Assembly (NCBI RefSeq): GCF_000981505.1 | Contig: NZ_LN827929.1 | Location: 186,001 to 250,000 of the forward strand | From: Candidatus Methylopumilus planktonicus | GTDB taxonomy: Bacteria > Pseudomonadota > Gammaproteobacteria > Burkholderiales > Methylophilaceae | Direction: 5' to 3' | Length of the DNA: 64,000 bases | Shown here: positions 1 through 9,500 of the stretch, piece after piece | How positions within the stretch are numbered: position 1 is the stretch's first letter | Layout: each line of letters opens with the position of its first letter | Notes under the pieces: model-generated | The model's input: the letters and a program-made list of their open reading frames with translations, nothing else | The model's database searches: none | What the model was told of the DNA's origin: nothing | Position numbers and translations under genes: made by a program

Positions 1-378
1 AATCCAAGTCCACCAGTAGGACCTGCGCTAGGCCAAAGAGGCTTAAATATTATGGAGTTTTGTAAAGCTTTTAATGCTGCTACACAAACTGTTGAACCCG
101 GACTACCTATTCCTGTTGTGATTACCGCTTTCGCTGACAAGAGTTTTACCTTTGTTATGAAAACGCCACCCGCATCAATTTTAATTAAAAAAGCAGCAAA
201 ATTAGAAAAGGGCTCACCAAGGCCACACACAGACAAAGTTGGAAAAATTACCAGAGCGCAAGCTGAAGAAATTGCTAAAACAAAAATGGCAGATCTTACA
301 GCTTCCGATATGGATGCTGCAGTGCGAACAATCGCTGGCAGTGCTCGAAGCATGGGCATAGAAGTGGAGGGTGTATAA
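1..378 (+). CDS. rplK: 50S ribosomal protein L11 (5' end missing)
   Basis: L11 forms the GTPase-associated centre of the large subunit with the L10-L12 stalk and 23S rRNA. The frame is open from base 1, before any start codon, and reads the family's N-terminal segment NPSPPVGPALGQRG, so about 17-18 residues lie outside the window (family length about 143; 125 residues are visible). The proline-rich linker and the C-terminal RNA-binding domain, ending SMGIEVEGV, are complete. It is followed by rplA after one base, as in the usual rplK-rplA pair. An internal ATG at 52 is not the start, because conserved sequence precedes it. Confidence 0.97.
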   Translation, partial: NPSPPVGPALGQRGLNIMEFCKAFNAATQTVEPGLPIPVVITAFADKSFTFVMKTPPASILIKKAAKLEKGSPRPHTDKVGKITRAQAEEIAKTKMADLTASDMDAAVRTIAGSARSMGIEVEGV

Positions 379-379
379 A

Positions 380-1069
380 ATGCCATTAAATAAAAGAATT
401 ACAACATTAAGATCTAAAGTTGATCGTGATAAATCATATCCCGCTCAAGAAGGTCTTCAACTCGTTAAAGAAACAGCAACAGCAAAATTTGATGAATCAG
501 TAGATGCAGTGATTAACTTAGGTATTGATGCTAAAAAATCTGATCAACTCATTCGCGGTGCATTAGTTCTTCCTAACGGGACAGGTAAAACAATACGTGT
601 TGCCGTATTTGCTCAAGGTGCTGCAGCTGAAGCTGCAAAGGCAGCAGGTGCAGATATTGTGGGATTTGATGATCTCGCTGAAAAAATTAAAGGCGGCATG
701 ATGGATTTCGACGTTGTCATTGCAACACCGGATGCTATGAAAGTTGTTGGCGCGCTAGGACAAGTTTTAGGTCCAAGAGGCTTAATGCCGAATCCAAAAG
801 TAGGAACGGTAACGCCCGATACAGCAGCAGCAGTTAAAAATGCAAAAGGTGGGCAAGTTCAATATAGAACTGATAAAGGCGGCATCGTCCATTGCACTAT
901 TGGTCGAGCATCTTTCTCTGTTGATCAATTGAAAGGTAATTTAGCGGCATTGATTGATGTAATTAATAAAGCCAAACCACCCTCAACAAAAGGTATTTTT
1001 GTAAAAAAATTATCGGTGTCTAGCACTATGGGTGCTGGTGTAAGAATCGATTCAACAAGTTTAGTGTAA
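380..1069 (+). CDS. rplA: 50S ribosomal protein L1
   Basis: L1 is the mobile L1-stalk protein, which helps release deacylated tRNA and in many bacteria represses its own rplK-rplA mRNA. The 229-residue product matches family length. I chose the ATG at 380, which gives MPLNKRITTL, over an upstream GTG at 371, because a GGAGGG ribosome binding site lies at 366-371, about 8 bases away. The conserved segment around GPRGLMPNPKVGTVT is present near residues 128-142. It is followed by a small stable hairpin (1077-1096) and the L10 leader, so expression from here on can be adjusted separately. Confidence 0.97.
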   Translation: MPLNKRITTLRSKVDRDKSYPAQEGLQLVKETATAKFDESVDAVINLGIDAKKSDQLIRGALVLPNGTGKTIRVAVFAQGAAAEAAKAAGADIVGFDDLAEKIKGGMMDFDVVIATPDAMKVVGALGQVLGPRGLMPNPKVGTVTPDTAAAVKNAKGGQVQYRTDKGGIVHCTIGRASFSVDQLKGNLAALIDVINKAKPPSTKGIFVKKLSVSSTMGAGVRIDSTSLV

Positions 1070-1076
1070 AGAATTA

Positions 1077-1096
1077 AAAAAAGCGAAAGCTTTTTT
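1077..1096 (+). terminator. Small hairpin with GAAA loop and T-run after rplA (weak terminator or attenuator)
   Basis: Six A plus GC, a GAAA tetraloop, then GC plus six T form an 8-bp stem 7 bases after the rplA stop. GCGAAAGC is a known very stable mini-hairpin, but only two pairs are G-C. I therefore read it as a partial terminator or RNA-processing site between rplKA and rplJL-rpoBC. Confidence 0.45.
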
Positions 1097-1104
1097 AAAA
1101 AGAA

Positions 1105-1245
1105 CTTTGGGTTCACCGATATGAAAGTATCGGTGAAGCTTTCAAAGACCGTAGGTGCTAACAAGTCTAATTCTAGTGATCGTTTGCTAGAGCCTACGCA
1201 GATGGCGGTACCCCTAAAGGATAGCATCCTGATAAAGGTCGCCGT
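1105..1245 (+). ncRNA. L10 leader (autoregulatory structure of rplJL)
   Basis: The 227-base gap before rplJ is highly structured. There is a perfect 10-bp hairpin (1112-1121 with 1128-1137) inside a 5-bp outer stem (CTTTG/CAAAG). A CGTAGG/CCTACG stem (1150-1155 with 1193-1198) follows, then a stem joining 1204-1212 to 1237-1243 that encloses a small AGGAT/ATCCT hairpin. This position and layout match the known L10 leader, where L10(L12)4 binds a kink-turn region and represses rplJ translation. The family is established; the exact fold is my hand folding. Confidence 0.75.
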
Positions 1246-1296
1246 AATGTTGGTATTAAGTTTACTTAATACTTAATTTAACGGAAGGAGAAGACC

Positions 1297-1818
1297 TTGA
1301 GTCTTAATCTTGAACAAAAAAAGGCAGTCGTTGCTGAAGTTAATAAGCAAATCGCGGGCGCTCAAGCAGTTGTTTTAGCTGAAAACCGAGGTATTGGTGT
1401 TTCTGAGATGACAGCGCTAAGAGTTCAAGCCAGAAAATCAGGAGTATATCTTCGCGTCTTAAAGAACACTTTAGTTCGAAGAGCCGTAGATGGAACTGCA
1501 TTCTCTGACTTAGCTAATGAAATGGTAGGTCCAATAGTGTATGGCATCTCAACTGATCCAGTTGCAGTTGCTAAAGTGCTAAATGATTTTGCCAAGTCAA
1601 ACGATAAGTTTGTTATCAAATCAGGAGCAATGCCAAATAAGGTAATGAGCGCTTCAAATATTGCAGCATTAGCTTCATTGCCAAGTCGTGAAGAATTACT
1701 CGCAAAATTATTGGGAACAATGCAAGCGCCGATTGCGAAGTTTGTTCGTACGCTTAATGAGGTACCAACAAAATTCGTTCGTGGTTTAGCAGCAGTTCGC
1801 GATCAAAAACCTGCGTAA
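1297..1818 (+). CDS. rplJ: 50S ribosomal protein L10
   Basis: L10 anchors the L7/L12 dimers to 23S rRNA at the factor-binding stalk and, as the L10-L12 complex, feeds back on its own leader. The product is 173 residues, close to the usual 165-175. The start is TTG at 1297, giving MSLNLEQKKAVV, the normal beginning for betaproteobacterial L10, with GGAAGGAG 7-14 bases upstream. No in-frame ATG offers a better start. The C-terminal helix that carries L12 follows the SLPSREELLAKL segment. rplL starts 39 bases after the stop. Confidence 0.97.
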   Translation: MSLNLEQKKAVVAEVNKQIAGAQAVVLAENRGIGVSEMTALRVQARKSGVYLRVLKNTLVRRAVDGTAFSDLANEMVGPIVYGISTDPVAVAKVLNDFAKSNDKFVIKSGAMPNKVMSASNIAALASLPSREELLAKLLGTMQAPIAKFVRTLNEVPTKFVRGLAAVRDQKPA

Positions 1819-1857
1819 TTTTAACGATTAATTTAAATTTTTTATTAGGAGTATTAA

Positions 1858-2238
1858 ATGGCTATCTCTAAAGCTGAAATTTTAGATGCAGTAAGTGCAA
1901 TGACAGTTCTTGATTTGTCAGAGCTTATTAAAGATATGGAAGAAAAGTTTGGCGTTTCAGCTACTGCTGCTGCTGTTGCAGCTGCACCTGCTGCAGCTTC
2001 TGCTGGTGGCGCTGCTGCTGCAGAACAAACTGAGTTTACTGTGATGTTAACTGCTGCTGGCGAGCAAAAAGTAAATGTTATTAAAGCTGTTCGTGAAATC
2101 ACAGGTCTTGGCTTAAAAGAAGCTAAAGACTTAGTGGATGGCGCACCTAAGCCAATTAAAGAAGGTATTGCAAAAGCTGCAGCTGAAGAAGCACTAGCTA
2201 AATTAAAAGAAGCTGGCGCTACAGCAGAACTTAAGTAA
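1858..2238 (+). CDS. rplL: 50S ribosomal protein L7/L12
   Basis: This is the multi-copy stalk protein that recruits EF-Tu, EF-G and other translation GTPases. At 126 residues it has the expected layout: an N-terminal dimerisation domain (residues 1-30), an alanine/glycine-rich flexible hinge (about 38-58) and the globular C-terminal factor-binding domain with GLGLKEAKDLVDGAPKPIKEG. An AGGAG site precedes the ATG. A strong intrinsic terminator follows 12 bases after the stop, consistent with the stalk protein being made in excess over the downstream polymerase subunits. Confidence 0.98.
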   Translation: MAISKAEILDAVSAMTVLDLSELIKDMEEKFGVSATAAAVAAAPAAASAGGAAAAEQTEFTVMLTAAGEQKVNVIKAVREITGLGLKEAKDLVDGAPKPIKEGIAKAAAEEALAKLKEAGATAELK

Positions 2239-2250
2239 TGCTAATTAGCA

Positions 2251-2286
2251 TGGCTGACAGCTCGCTGTCAGCCATTGCTTTTTTGT
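2251..2286 (+). terminator. Terminator/attenuator between rplL and rpoB
   Basis: A perfect 10-bp stem (TGGCTGACAG at 2251-2260, CTGTCAGCCA at 2265-2274) with a CTCG loop is followed by a T-rich tail through 2286. Since rpoBC must still be transcribed, it most likely acts as a partial terminator, the role described for the rplL-rpoB attenuator in E. coli. Confidence 0.85.
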
Positions 2287-2320
2287 TTTAAAACATTTTT
2301 AGGTTAAAACTTATAAAAAT

Positions 2321-2365
2321 TTATAAAACAATATTCTTCGATCTGAAAAGTTTATTGTTTTATAA
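2321..2365 (+). promoter_or_regulatory. Long AU-rich hairpin in the rpoB 5' leader
   Basis: A perfect 13-bp inverted repeat, TTATAAAACAATA (2321-2333) and TATTGTTTTATAA (2353-2365), encloses a 19-base loop that can itself form three further pairs (CTT/AAG). It ends 10 bases before the AGGAG site of rpoB. It has no T-tract, so it is not a terminator. An RNase III processing site or a translational control element for rpoB is my inference. Confidence 0.6.
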
Positions 2366-2385
2366 AAATTACACCAGGAGACGCA

Positions 2386-5300
2386 ATGAGCTATTCCTTT
2401 ACTGAAAAAAAACGTATTAGAAAAAGTTTTGCTAAAAGAGAGCGTGTGCAAGATATACCATACTTGCTCACCATGCAGCTTGAGTCTTATGCAGCTTTTT
2501 TACAGAAGAATACGCATGCCGAACAGAGACTTAGCGAAGGCCTTCAGTCAACATTCAATTCAGTATTTCCTATCACAAGTCATTCCGGTAATGCCCGACT
2601 TGATTTTGTCACTTACAATTTAGGCGAGGAAGCGTTTGACGTTAAAGAATGTCAACAGCGCGGCTTAACATATGGTGTTCCATTGAGAGTCAAAGTTCGT
2701 TTAACTCTCATGGATAAAGAAGCATCAAAACCAACAGTGAAAGAAATTAAAGAGCAAGAAGTGTACATGGGTGAAATTCCACTTATGACAGACAATGGTT
2801 CATTTGTTATTAATGGCACTGAGAGAGTTATCGTATCTCAACTTCATAGAAGCCCTGGTGTATTTTTTGAGCATGATCGAGGCAAAACGCACAGCTCTGG
2901 AAAGTTATTATTTTCAGCAAGAATCATTCCTTATCGTGGCTCTTGGTTAGATTTCGAATTTGATCCTAAGGATTATTTATATTTCCGTGTGGATCGTCGC
3001 AGAAAAATGCCAGTCACAATTTTATTAAAAGCTTTAGGTTATTCACCAGAACAAATTCTAGAAACATACTACGATTTTGATTCATTCCATGTGACTGCTA
3101 AATCAATTGATTTTGAATTGGTCCCTGATCGTCTAAGAGGCGAGATTGCTAAGTTTGATATTGCTGATAAAAGAGGAAATGTGATTGTACAAAAAGACAA
3201 GCGCATTACTGTCAAGCATATTCGTGAGATGGAAAAAGCAGGCGTAAATAAAATTACAGTGGATAAAGATTTTATTTTGGGCCGCAAGCTTTCAAAAGCA
3301 ATTGTAGATAAAAATACAGGCGAAGTCATTGCTAGTGCAAATGATGAAATCACAGAGTCAGTATTGGATAAATTTATTGAAGTAGGTGTAGGGCAAATTC
3401 ATACACTTTATTCAAATGATTTAGATCATGGCGACTATATTTCTCAAACACTTACCTCAGATGAGGTCCCTGATCAATACAGCGCAAAAGTTGCTATTTA
3501 TCGAATGATGAGACCTGGCGAGCCACCGACTGAAGATGCAGTTGAAGCTTTGTTCAAAGGATTATTTTTTAATGAAGACCGATATGATTTATCTAATGTA
3601 GGTCGCATGAAATTTAATCGAAGAGCGCATCAAAAAGCATACGAACAACATGCAAACTGGTTACAAAGATTTTATAAGCGCGTTGGCCCACAAGGCGAAA
3701 CTGGTGCAAATATTTTATCGAACGATGATATCTTGGCTGTGATTGGTGTTCTTATTGAATTACGAAATGGTCGAGGTGAAATAGATGATATTGACCATCT
3801 TGGTAATCGAAGAATTCGCTCTGTTGGTGAGCTTGTAGAGAATCAATTTAGAACTGGACTTGTTCGAGTGGAGCGAGCAGTTAAAGAAAGATTAAGCCAA
3901 GCTGAGGCAGACAATTTGATGCCACATGACTTAATTAATTCAAAACCTATCTCAAGTGCGATTAGAGAATTCTTTGGTTCATCACAATTATCTCAATTTA
4001 TGGATCAAACTAATCCATTGTCTGAAATTACGCATAAGCGAAGAGTTTCAGCCTTAGGCCCTGGAGGTTTAACAAGAGAGCGTGCTGGCTTCGAGGTCCG
4101 TGACGTTCATTCGACACATTATGGCCGTGTATGCCCAATCGAAACCCCAGAAGGACCAAACATTGGATTGATTAATTCACTCGCACTTTATGCAAGAACG
4201 AATCAATACGGCTTCTTAGAGACACCTTATAGACGTGTTGAAAATGGAAAAGTTACTGCAAAGATAGACTATCTTTCTGCGATTGAAGAAAGTGAATTTG
4301 TTATAGCCCAGGCAAATACTGAGCTTGATAATAAAGGACATTTTCAAGACGATTTAATTTCATGTCGCCATCGCAACGAATTTACGATGTCTTCTGTAGA
4401 TCCTATTCAATATATGGACGTAGCGCCTGGCCAGATTGTTTCTGTGGCAGCTGCATTAATTCCATTTTTAGAACACGACGATGCAAACCGTGCGCTTATG
4501 GGCGCAAACATGCAACGTCAAGCAGTGCCATGCTTGAGAGCAGAAAAAGCAGTTGTAGGTACAGGTATTGAAAGAACAGTAGCAACTGATTCTGGCACAA
4601 CAGTTCAAGCTAAGCGTGGTGGAATTGTTGATTATGTAGATTCAAGACGTGTTGTGATTCGCGTGAACGACGATGAAGCTGCTGATGGAGAAGTTGGCGT
4701 TGATATTTATAATCTAACTAAATACACAAGATCAAATCAAAATACCAATATTAATCAAAGGCCACTTGTAAGAATTGGCAACAAAATTGCAAGAGGTGAT
4801 GTGATTGCTGACGGCGCATCAACAGACGTTGGTGAATTAGCGCTTGGACAAAATATGCTTGTTGGATTTATGCCTTGGAATGGTTATAACTTCGAGGATT
4901 CGATTTTAATTTCAGAGCGCGTAGTGGCTGAAGATCGATATACATCAATTCATATCGAAGAATTATCTGTTGTATCTAGAGATACAAAATTAGGCCCAGA
5001 AGAAATTACGCGCGACATTTCAAATCTTTCAGAAAGAATGCTTGGAAGGCTTGATGAGTCAGGCATTATTTATATTGGTGCCGAAGTTGAATCAGGCGAT
5101 GTACTTGTAGGAAAAGTTACACCAAAAGGCGAGACACAGCTTACACCTGAAGAAAAACTCTTAAGAGCAATTTTTGGTGAAAAAGCTTCTGATGTAAAAG
5201 ATACAAGTTTGAGAGTGCCATCAGGCATGTCTGGAACAATTATTGATGTTCAAGTATTTACGAGAGAGGGCATTGATAGAGATTCAAGAGCCGAACAAAT

Positions 5301-6555
5301 TATTGATGATCAATTAAAGCACTTCAAACAAGATCTAGCTGATCAATTAAGAATTGTTGAAGATGATACTTTTGGAAGAATCGAAAGATTACTTACAAGT
5401 AAAGTCGCAACTGGCGGTCCAAAAGGCTTGAAAAAAGGCGAAAAAATATCTAAAGATTTTCTAGCTTCAATTAATAGATACGACTGGTTTGATATTCGCT
5501 TAGGTAATGATGACGCTTCAAAACAATTAGAAAGTTTGAAAGATAATTTAGCAACTGCTAAAGAACAATTCGACAAACGTTTTGAAGAGAAAAAAAGAAA
5601 ATTAACACAAGGCGATGAGCTCCCTCCGGGCGTTCAAAAAATGGTTAAGGTTTACTTGGCAGTGAAACGTAGAATTCAGCCTGGCGATAAAATGGCTGGA
5701 CGTCACGGTAACAAAGGCGTTGTTTCTAAAATTGCTCCTGTAGAAGACATGCCGCATATGGCTGATGGTACACCTTTGGATATTGTATTAAATCCATTAG
5801 GCGTTCCTTCTCGAATGAATATCGGCCAAATTTTAGAAACCCATCTTGGATGGGCAGCTAAAGGCCTAGGTCTTCGTATCGGAGAAATGCTCAGAGAAGA
5901 AGTAAAAATTACTGAAGTTCGTAAATTTTTAGATCAAATTTATAACGACGCTTCAGGTAAAAAAGAAGACATTAAGTCATTAAACGATGATGAAGTTGTA
6001 GAGCTTGCTGAGCATTTGAAAAATGGCGTTCCATTTGCCACATCTGTGTTCGATGGCGCATCTGAGTTAGACATTCAATATATGTTAGATCTGGCTTACC
6101 CAGATAGCGATCCAAAAACCAAACTGTTGCAATTCTCAGCTAACAAAACGCAAGTTAAATTGTTTGATGGCCGCACAGGCGAGGCGTTTGAAAGGCCTGT
6201 CACAGTAGGTTATATGCATGTACTTAAATTACATCATTTGGTTGATGATAAGATGCACGCACGTTCAACTGGACCTTATTCTCTTGTAACGCAACAGCCA
6301 CTTGGCGGTAAAGCGCAATTTGGTGGACAACGTTTTGGTGAGATGGAAGTTTGGGCGCTGGAAGCATACGGTGCTGCTTATACCCTACAAGAAATGTTGA
6401 CTGTTAAATCAGACGATGTTGCTGGTAGAACTAAAGTATACGAAAACATAGTCAAGGGTGAGCATAAGATTGATGCAGGTATGCCTGAGTCATTCAACGT
6501 GTTGGTTAAAGAAATTCGTTCACTCGCTATTGATATTGACCTCGATAGAAACTAA
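2386..6555 (+). CDS. rpoB: DNA-directed RNA polymerase subunit beta
   Basis: This is the catalytic beta subunit of RNA polymerase. The 1389 residues are full length for betaproteobacteria. The rifampicin-binding region near residues 530-555 (GSSQLSQFMDQTNPLSE, then ITHKRRVSALGPGGL) has the sensitive-type residues at the classic resistance positions. The active-site segment KMAGRHGNKGVVSK and the C-terminal GGQRFGEMEVWALEAYGAA, which contacts beta prime, are intact. The start ATG follows CCAGGAG. rpoC begins 11 bases after the stop. The leader carries a terminator and a long hairpin (2251-2365). Confidence 0.99.
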   Translation: MSYSFTEKKRIRKSFAKRERVQDIPYLLTMQLESYAAFLQKNTHAEQRLSEGLQSTFNSVFPITSHSGNARLDFVTYNLGEEAFDVKECQQRGLTYGVPLRVKVRLTLMDKEASKPTVKEIKEQEVYMGEIPLMTDNGSFVINGTERVIVSQLHRSPGVFFEHDRGKTHSSGKLLFSARIIPYRGSWLDFEFDPKDYLYFRVDRRRKMPVTILLKALGYSPEQILETYYDFDSFHVTAKSIDFELVPDRLRGEIAKFDIADKRGNVIVQKDKRITVKHIREMEKAGVNKITVDKDFILGRKLSKAIVDKNTGEVIASANDEITESVLDKFIEVGVGQIHTLYSNDLDHGDYISQTLTSDEVPDQYSAKVAIYRMMRPGEPPTEDAVEALFKGLFFNEDRYDLSNVGRMKFNRRAHQKAYEQHANWLQRFYKRVGPQGETGANILSNDDILAVIGVLIELRNGRGEIDDIDHLGNRRIRSVGELVENQFRTGLVRVERAVKERLSQAEADNLMPHDLINSKPISSAIREFFGSSQLSQFMDQTNPLSEITHKRRVSALGPGGLTRERAGFEVRDVHSTHYGRVCPIETPEGPNIGLINSLALYARTNQYGFLETPYRRVENGKVTAKIDYLSAIEESEFVIAQANTELDNKGHFQDDLISCRHRNEFTMSSVDPIQYMDVAPGQIVSVAAALIPFLEHDDANRALMGANMQRQAVPCLRAEKAVVGTGIERTVATDSGTTVQAKRGGIVDYVDSRRVVIRVNDDEAADGEVGVDIYNLTKYTRSNQNTNINQRPLVRIGNKIARGDVIADGASTDVGELALGQNMLVGFMPWNGYNFEDSILISERVVAEDRYTSIHIEELSVVSRDTKLGPEEITRDISNLSERMLGRLDESGIIYIGAEVESGDVLVGKVTPKGETQLTPEEKLLRAIFGEKASDVKDTSLRVPSGMSGTIIDVQVFTREGIDRDSRAEQIIDDQLKHFKQDLADQLRIVEDDTFGRIERLLTSKVATGGPKGLKKGEKISKDFLASINRYDWFDIRLGNDDASKQLESLKDNLATAKEQFDKRFEEKKRKLTQGDELPPGVQKMVKVYLAVKRRIQPGDKMAGRHGNKGVVSKIAPVEDMPHMADGTPLDIVLNPLGVPSRMNIGQILETHLGWAAKGLGLRIGEMLREEVKITEVRKFLDQIYNDASGKKEDIKSLNDDEVVELAEHLKNGVPFATSVFDGASELDIQYMLDLAYPDSDPKTKLLQFSANKTQVKLFDGRTGEAFERPVTVGYMHVLKLHHLVDDKMHARSTGPYSLVTQQPLGGKAQFGGQRFGEMEVWALEAYGAAYTLQEMLTVKSDDVAGRTKVYENIVKGEHKIDAGMPESFNVLVKEIRSLAIDIDLDRN

Positions 6556-6566
6556 GGAGATCACAG

Positions 6567-9500
6567 ATGAAAGCTTTATTAGACCTATTTAAACAGGTAA
6601 CACAAGAAGAAGAGTTTGATGCAATTAAGATTGCATTAGCATCTCCAGAAAAAATTCGTTCATGGTCGTATGGTGAAGTTAAAAAGCCAGAAACGATTAA
6701 TTACAGAACATTTAAGCCTGAAAGAGACGGTTTGTTTTGCGCAAAAATATTTGGACCTATTAAAGATTACGAATGTCTTTGTGGTAAATACAAACGCCTT
6801 AAACATCGCGGTGTCATTTGTGAAAAATGCGGTGTTGAAGTTACTTTATCTAAAGTGCGTCGTGAGCGCATGGGCCATATTGATTTAGCAAGCCCAGTTG
6901 CACATATTTGGTTTTTAAAGAGCTTACCAAGTCGTTTAGGTATGGTTCTTGATATTGCTTTAAGAGATATTGAGCGTGTTCTTTATTTTGAAGCATTCAT
7001 TGTTGTTGATCCTGGCATGACACCTTTAACAAGAGGGCAGCTTCTTACTGAAGATGACTATCTTGCAAAAATAGAAGAGTTTGGCGATGAATTCACCGCA
7101 GTGATGGGTGCGGAAGCAATTAAAGAATTGCTCAAATCACTCGATATCAACAGTGAAATTGAAAAATTAAGAACTGAATTAGCTGAGACAGGCTCGGAAG
7201 CAAAAATTAAAAAAATTGCTAAGCGTTTAAAAGTACTTGAAGCATTTCAGAAGTCAGGTATTAAACCTGAATGGATGATTTTAGAAATTCTTCCTGTGTT
7301 ACCGCCTGAGTTAAGACCATTGGTACCACTTGATGGTGGAAGATTCGCTACATCAGATCTGAATGATTTATATCGTCGAGTGATTAATAGAAATAATCGT
7401 TTAAGAAGATTGTTAGATCTTAAGGCGCCAGAAATTATTGTGAGAAATGAAAAGCGTATGTTGCAAGAAGCAGTTGATTCACTTCTTGATAATGGTAGAC
7501 GTGGCAAGGTTATGACAGGCGCTAACAAGCGACCATTAAAATCTCTCGCCGATATGATTAAAGGTAAAGGTGGCCGATTTAGGCAAAATCTTTTAGGTAA
7601 GCGTGTTGATTATTCAGGACGTTCAGTGATTGTTGTTGGACCACAATTAAAACTTCACCAATGTGGTTTGCCGAAGAAAATGGCCCTTGAATTATTTAAA
7701 CCATTTATTTTCCATAAGCTAGAAGTACTTGGCCTTTCTACAACTATTAAAGCTGCAAAGAAAAAAGTAGAAGAAGAGGGACCAGAAGTATGGGATATTT
7801 TAGAGGACGTAATTAGAGAGCATCCTGTTTTATTAAATAGAGCGCCAACATTACATCGTTTAGGTATTCAAGCATTTGAACCTATTTTAATTGAAGGCAA
7901 AGCAATTCAATTGCATCCCTTAGTTTGTGCTGCATTTAACGCCGACTTTGACGGTGACCAAATGGCAGTGCATGTGCCTTTGTCTCTTGAAGCCCAAATG
8001 GAAGCAAGAACTTTAATGCTTGCATCTAATAATGTTTTATCTCCAGCTAATGGCGAACCAATTATTGTTCCATCACAAGATATCGTGCTTGGTCTTTATT
8101 ATATGACGAGAGACAAAATTGCTGCACGTGGTGAAGGTATGAAATTTAGTGATGTAGCAGAAGTTCACCGTGCTTTTGATAGCGGCTTAGTTGATCTTCA
8201 TGCGCGCGTGACAGTTCGTATTAAAGAAACTGAATTAGGCCTAGATGGCACAACAACTGACAAAATAAATCGATATGAAACTACAGTTGGAAGAGCAATA
8301 CTTTCTGAAATTCTTCCAGCAGGACTTTCTTTTGATTTAATTAATAAAGCATTAAAGAAAAAAGAAATTTCAAAATTAATTAATGCAGGATTTAGACGTG
8401 TCGGTATTAGAGAGACAGTAATTCTTGCAGATAAACTAATGTATATGGGTTATACCTATGCTACAAAAGCAGGTATCTCAATCAGTATTCATGACATGCT
8501 TGTGCCTCCAGAAAAAGAGCAACTCATCGAAGCTGCTGAAGCCGAAGTCAAGGAAATTGAAAATCAATACATTTCAGGCCTGGTGACGCAAGGCGAAAGA
8601 TATAACAAGGTTGTTGATATTTGGGGTCGCGCCGGTGACAAAGTTGCTGATGCAATGATGAAACGTCTTAAAGAAGAGCCTGTTAAAAATGATGCCGGTG
8701 AAAATGTAAAAGGCAAAGATGGTAAGGATCTTTACCAAGAATCATTTAATGCAATTTATATGATGGCTGATTCCGGTGCTCGAGGATCTGCAGCTCAAGT
8801 AAGGCAGCTTGCAGGTATGCGAGGTTTGATGGCAAGACCTGATGGCTCAATTATTGAGACACCAATTACTGCTAATTTCCGAGACGGCTTAAATGTTCTT
8901 CAATATTTTATTTCGACACATGGCGCACGAAAAGGTCTTGCAGATACAGCATTGAAAACAGCTAACTCAGGTTATTTAACTAGACGTTTAGTTGATGTAA
9001 CTCAAGATCTTGTTGTAACACAACACGATTGTGGTACAGAAGATGGTTTAGTCACGAAAGCGCTTATTAAAGGTGGTGAAGTTGTTGAACCATTAAGTGA
9101 TCGTATTTTAGGTCGCGTAAATGCTCTCGATATTTACCATCCAGAAACTCAAGAAGTGGTTTATTCGAAAGGAACCCTGCTTGAAGAGGATCATGTTGAG
9201 AAAATTGATGCACTTGGTATTGATGAGGTTAAAGTAAGAACCGCACTCACTTGCGAAACACGACATGGTATTTGCTCTCAATGTTATGGTCGCGATTTAG
9301 GTCGCGGTAAATTAATTAGTCTCGGGGAGGCTATTGGTGTGATTGCAGCGCAATCTATCGGTGAGCCTGGTACTCAATTAACAATGAGAACATTCCATAT
9401 TGGTGGCGCAGTTTCAAGAGCCGCATCAGTAAGTCAAGTTGAAAGTAAATCAAATGGAGTTATTCAATTTACATCTACCATGCGTTACGTTACCAATGCT

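Noticed and set aside
925..1227. Open frame on the - strand across the rplA end and the L10 leader
   Set aside because: It is antisense to rplA and a structured RNA, without homology or start signals; treated as a shadow.
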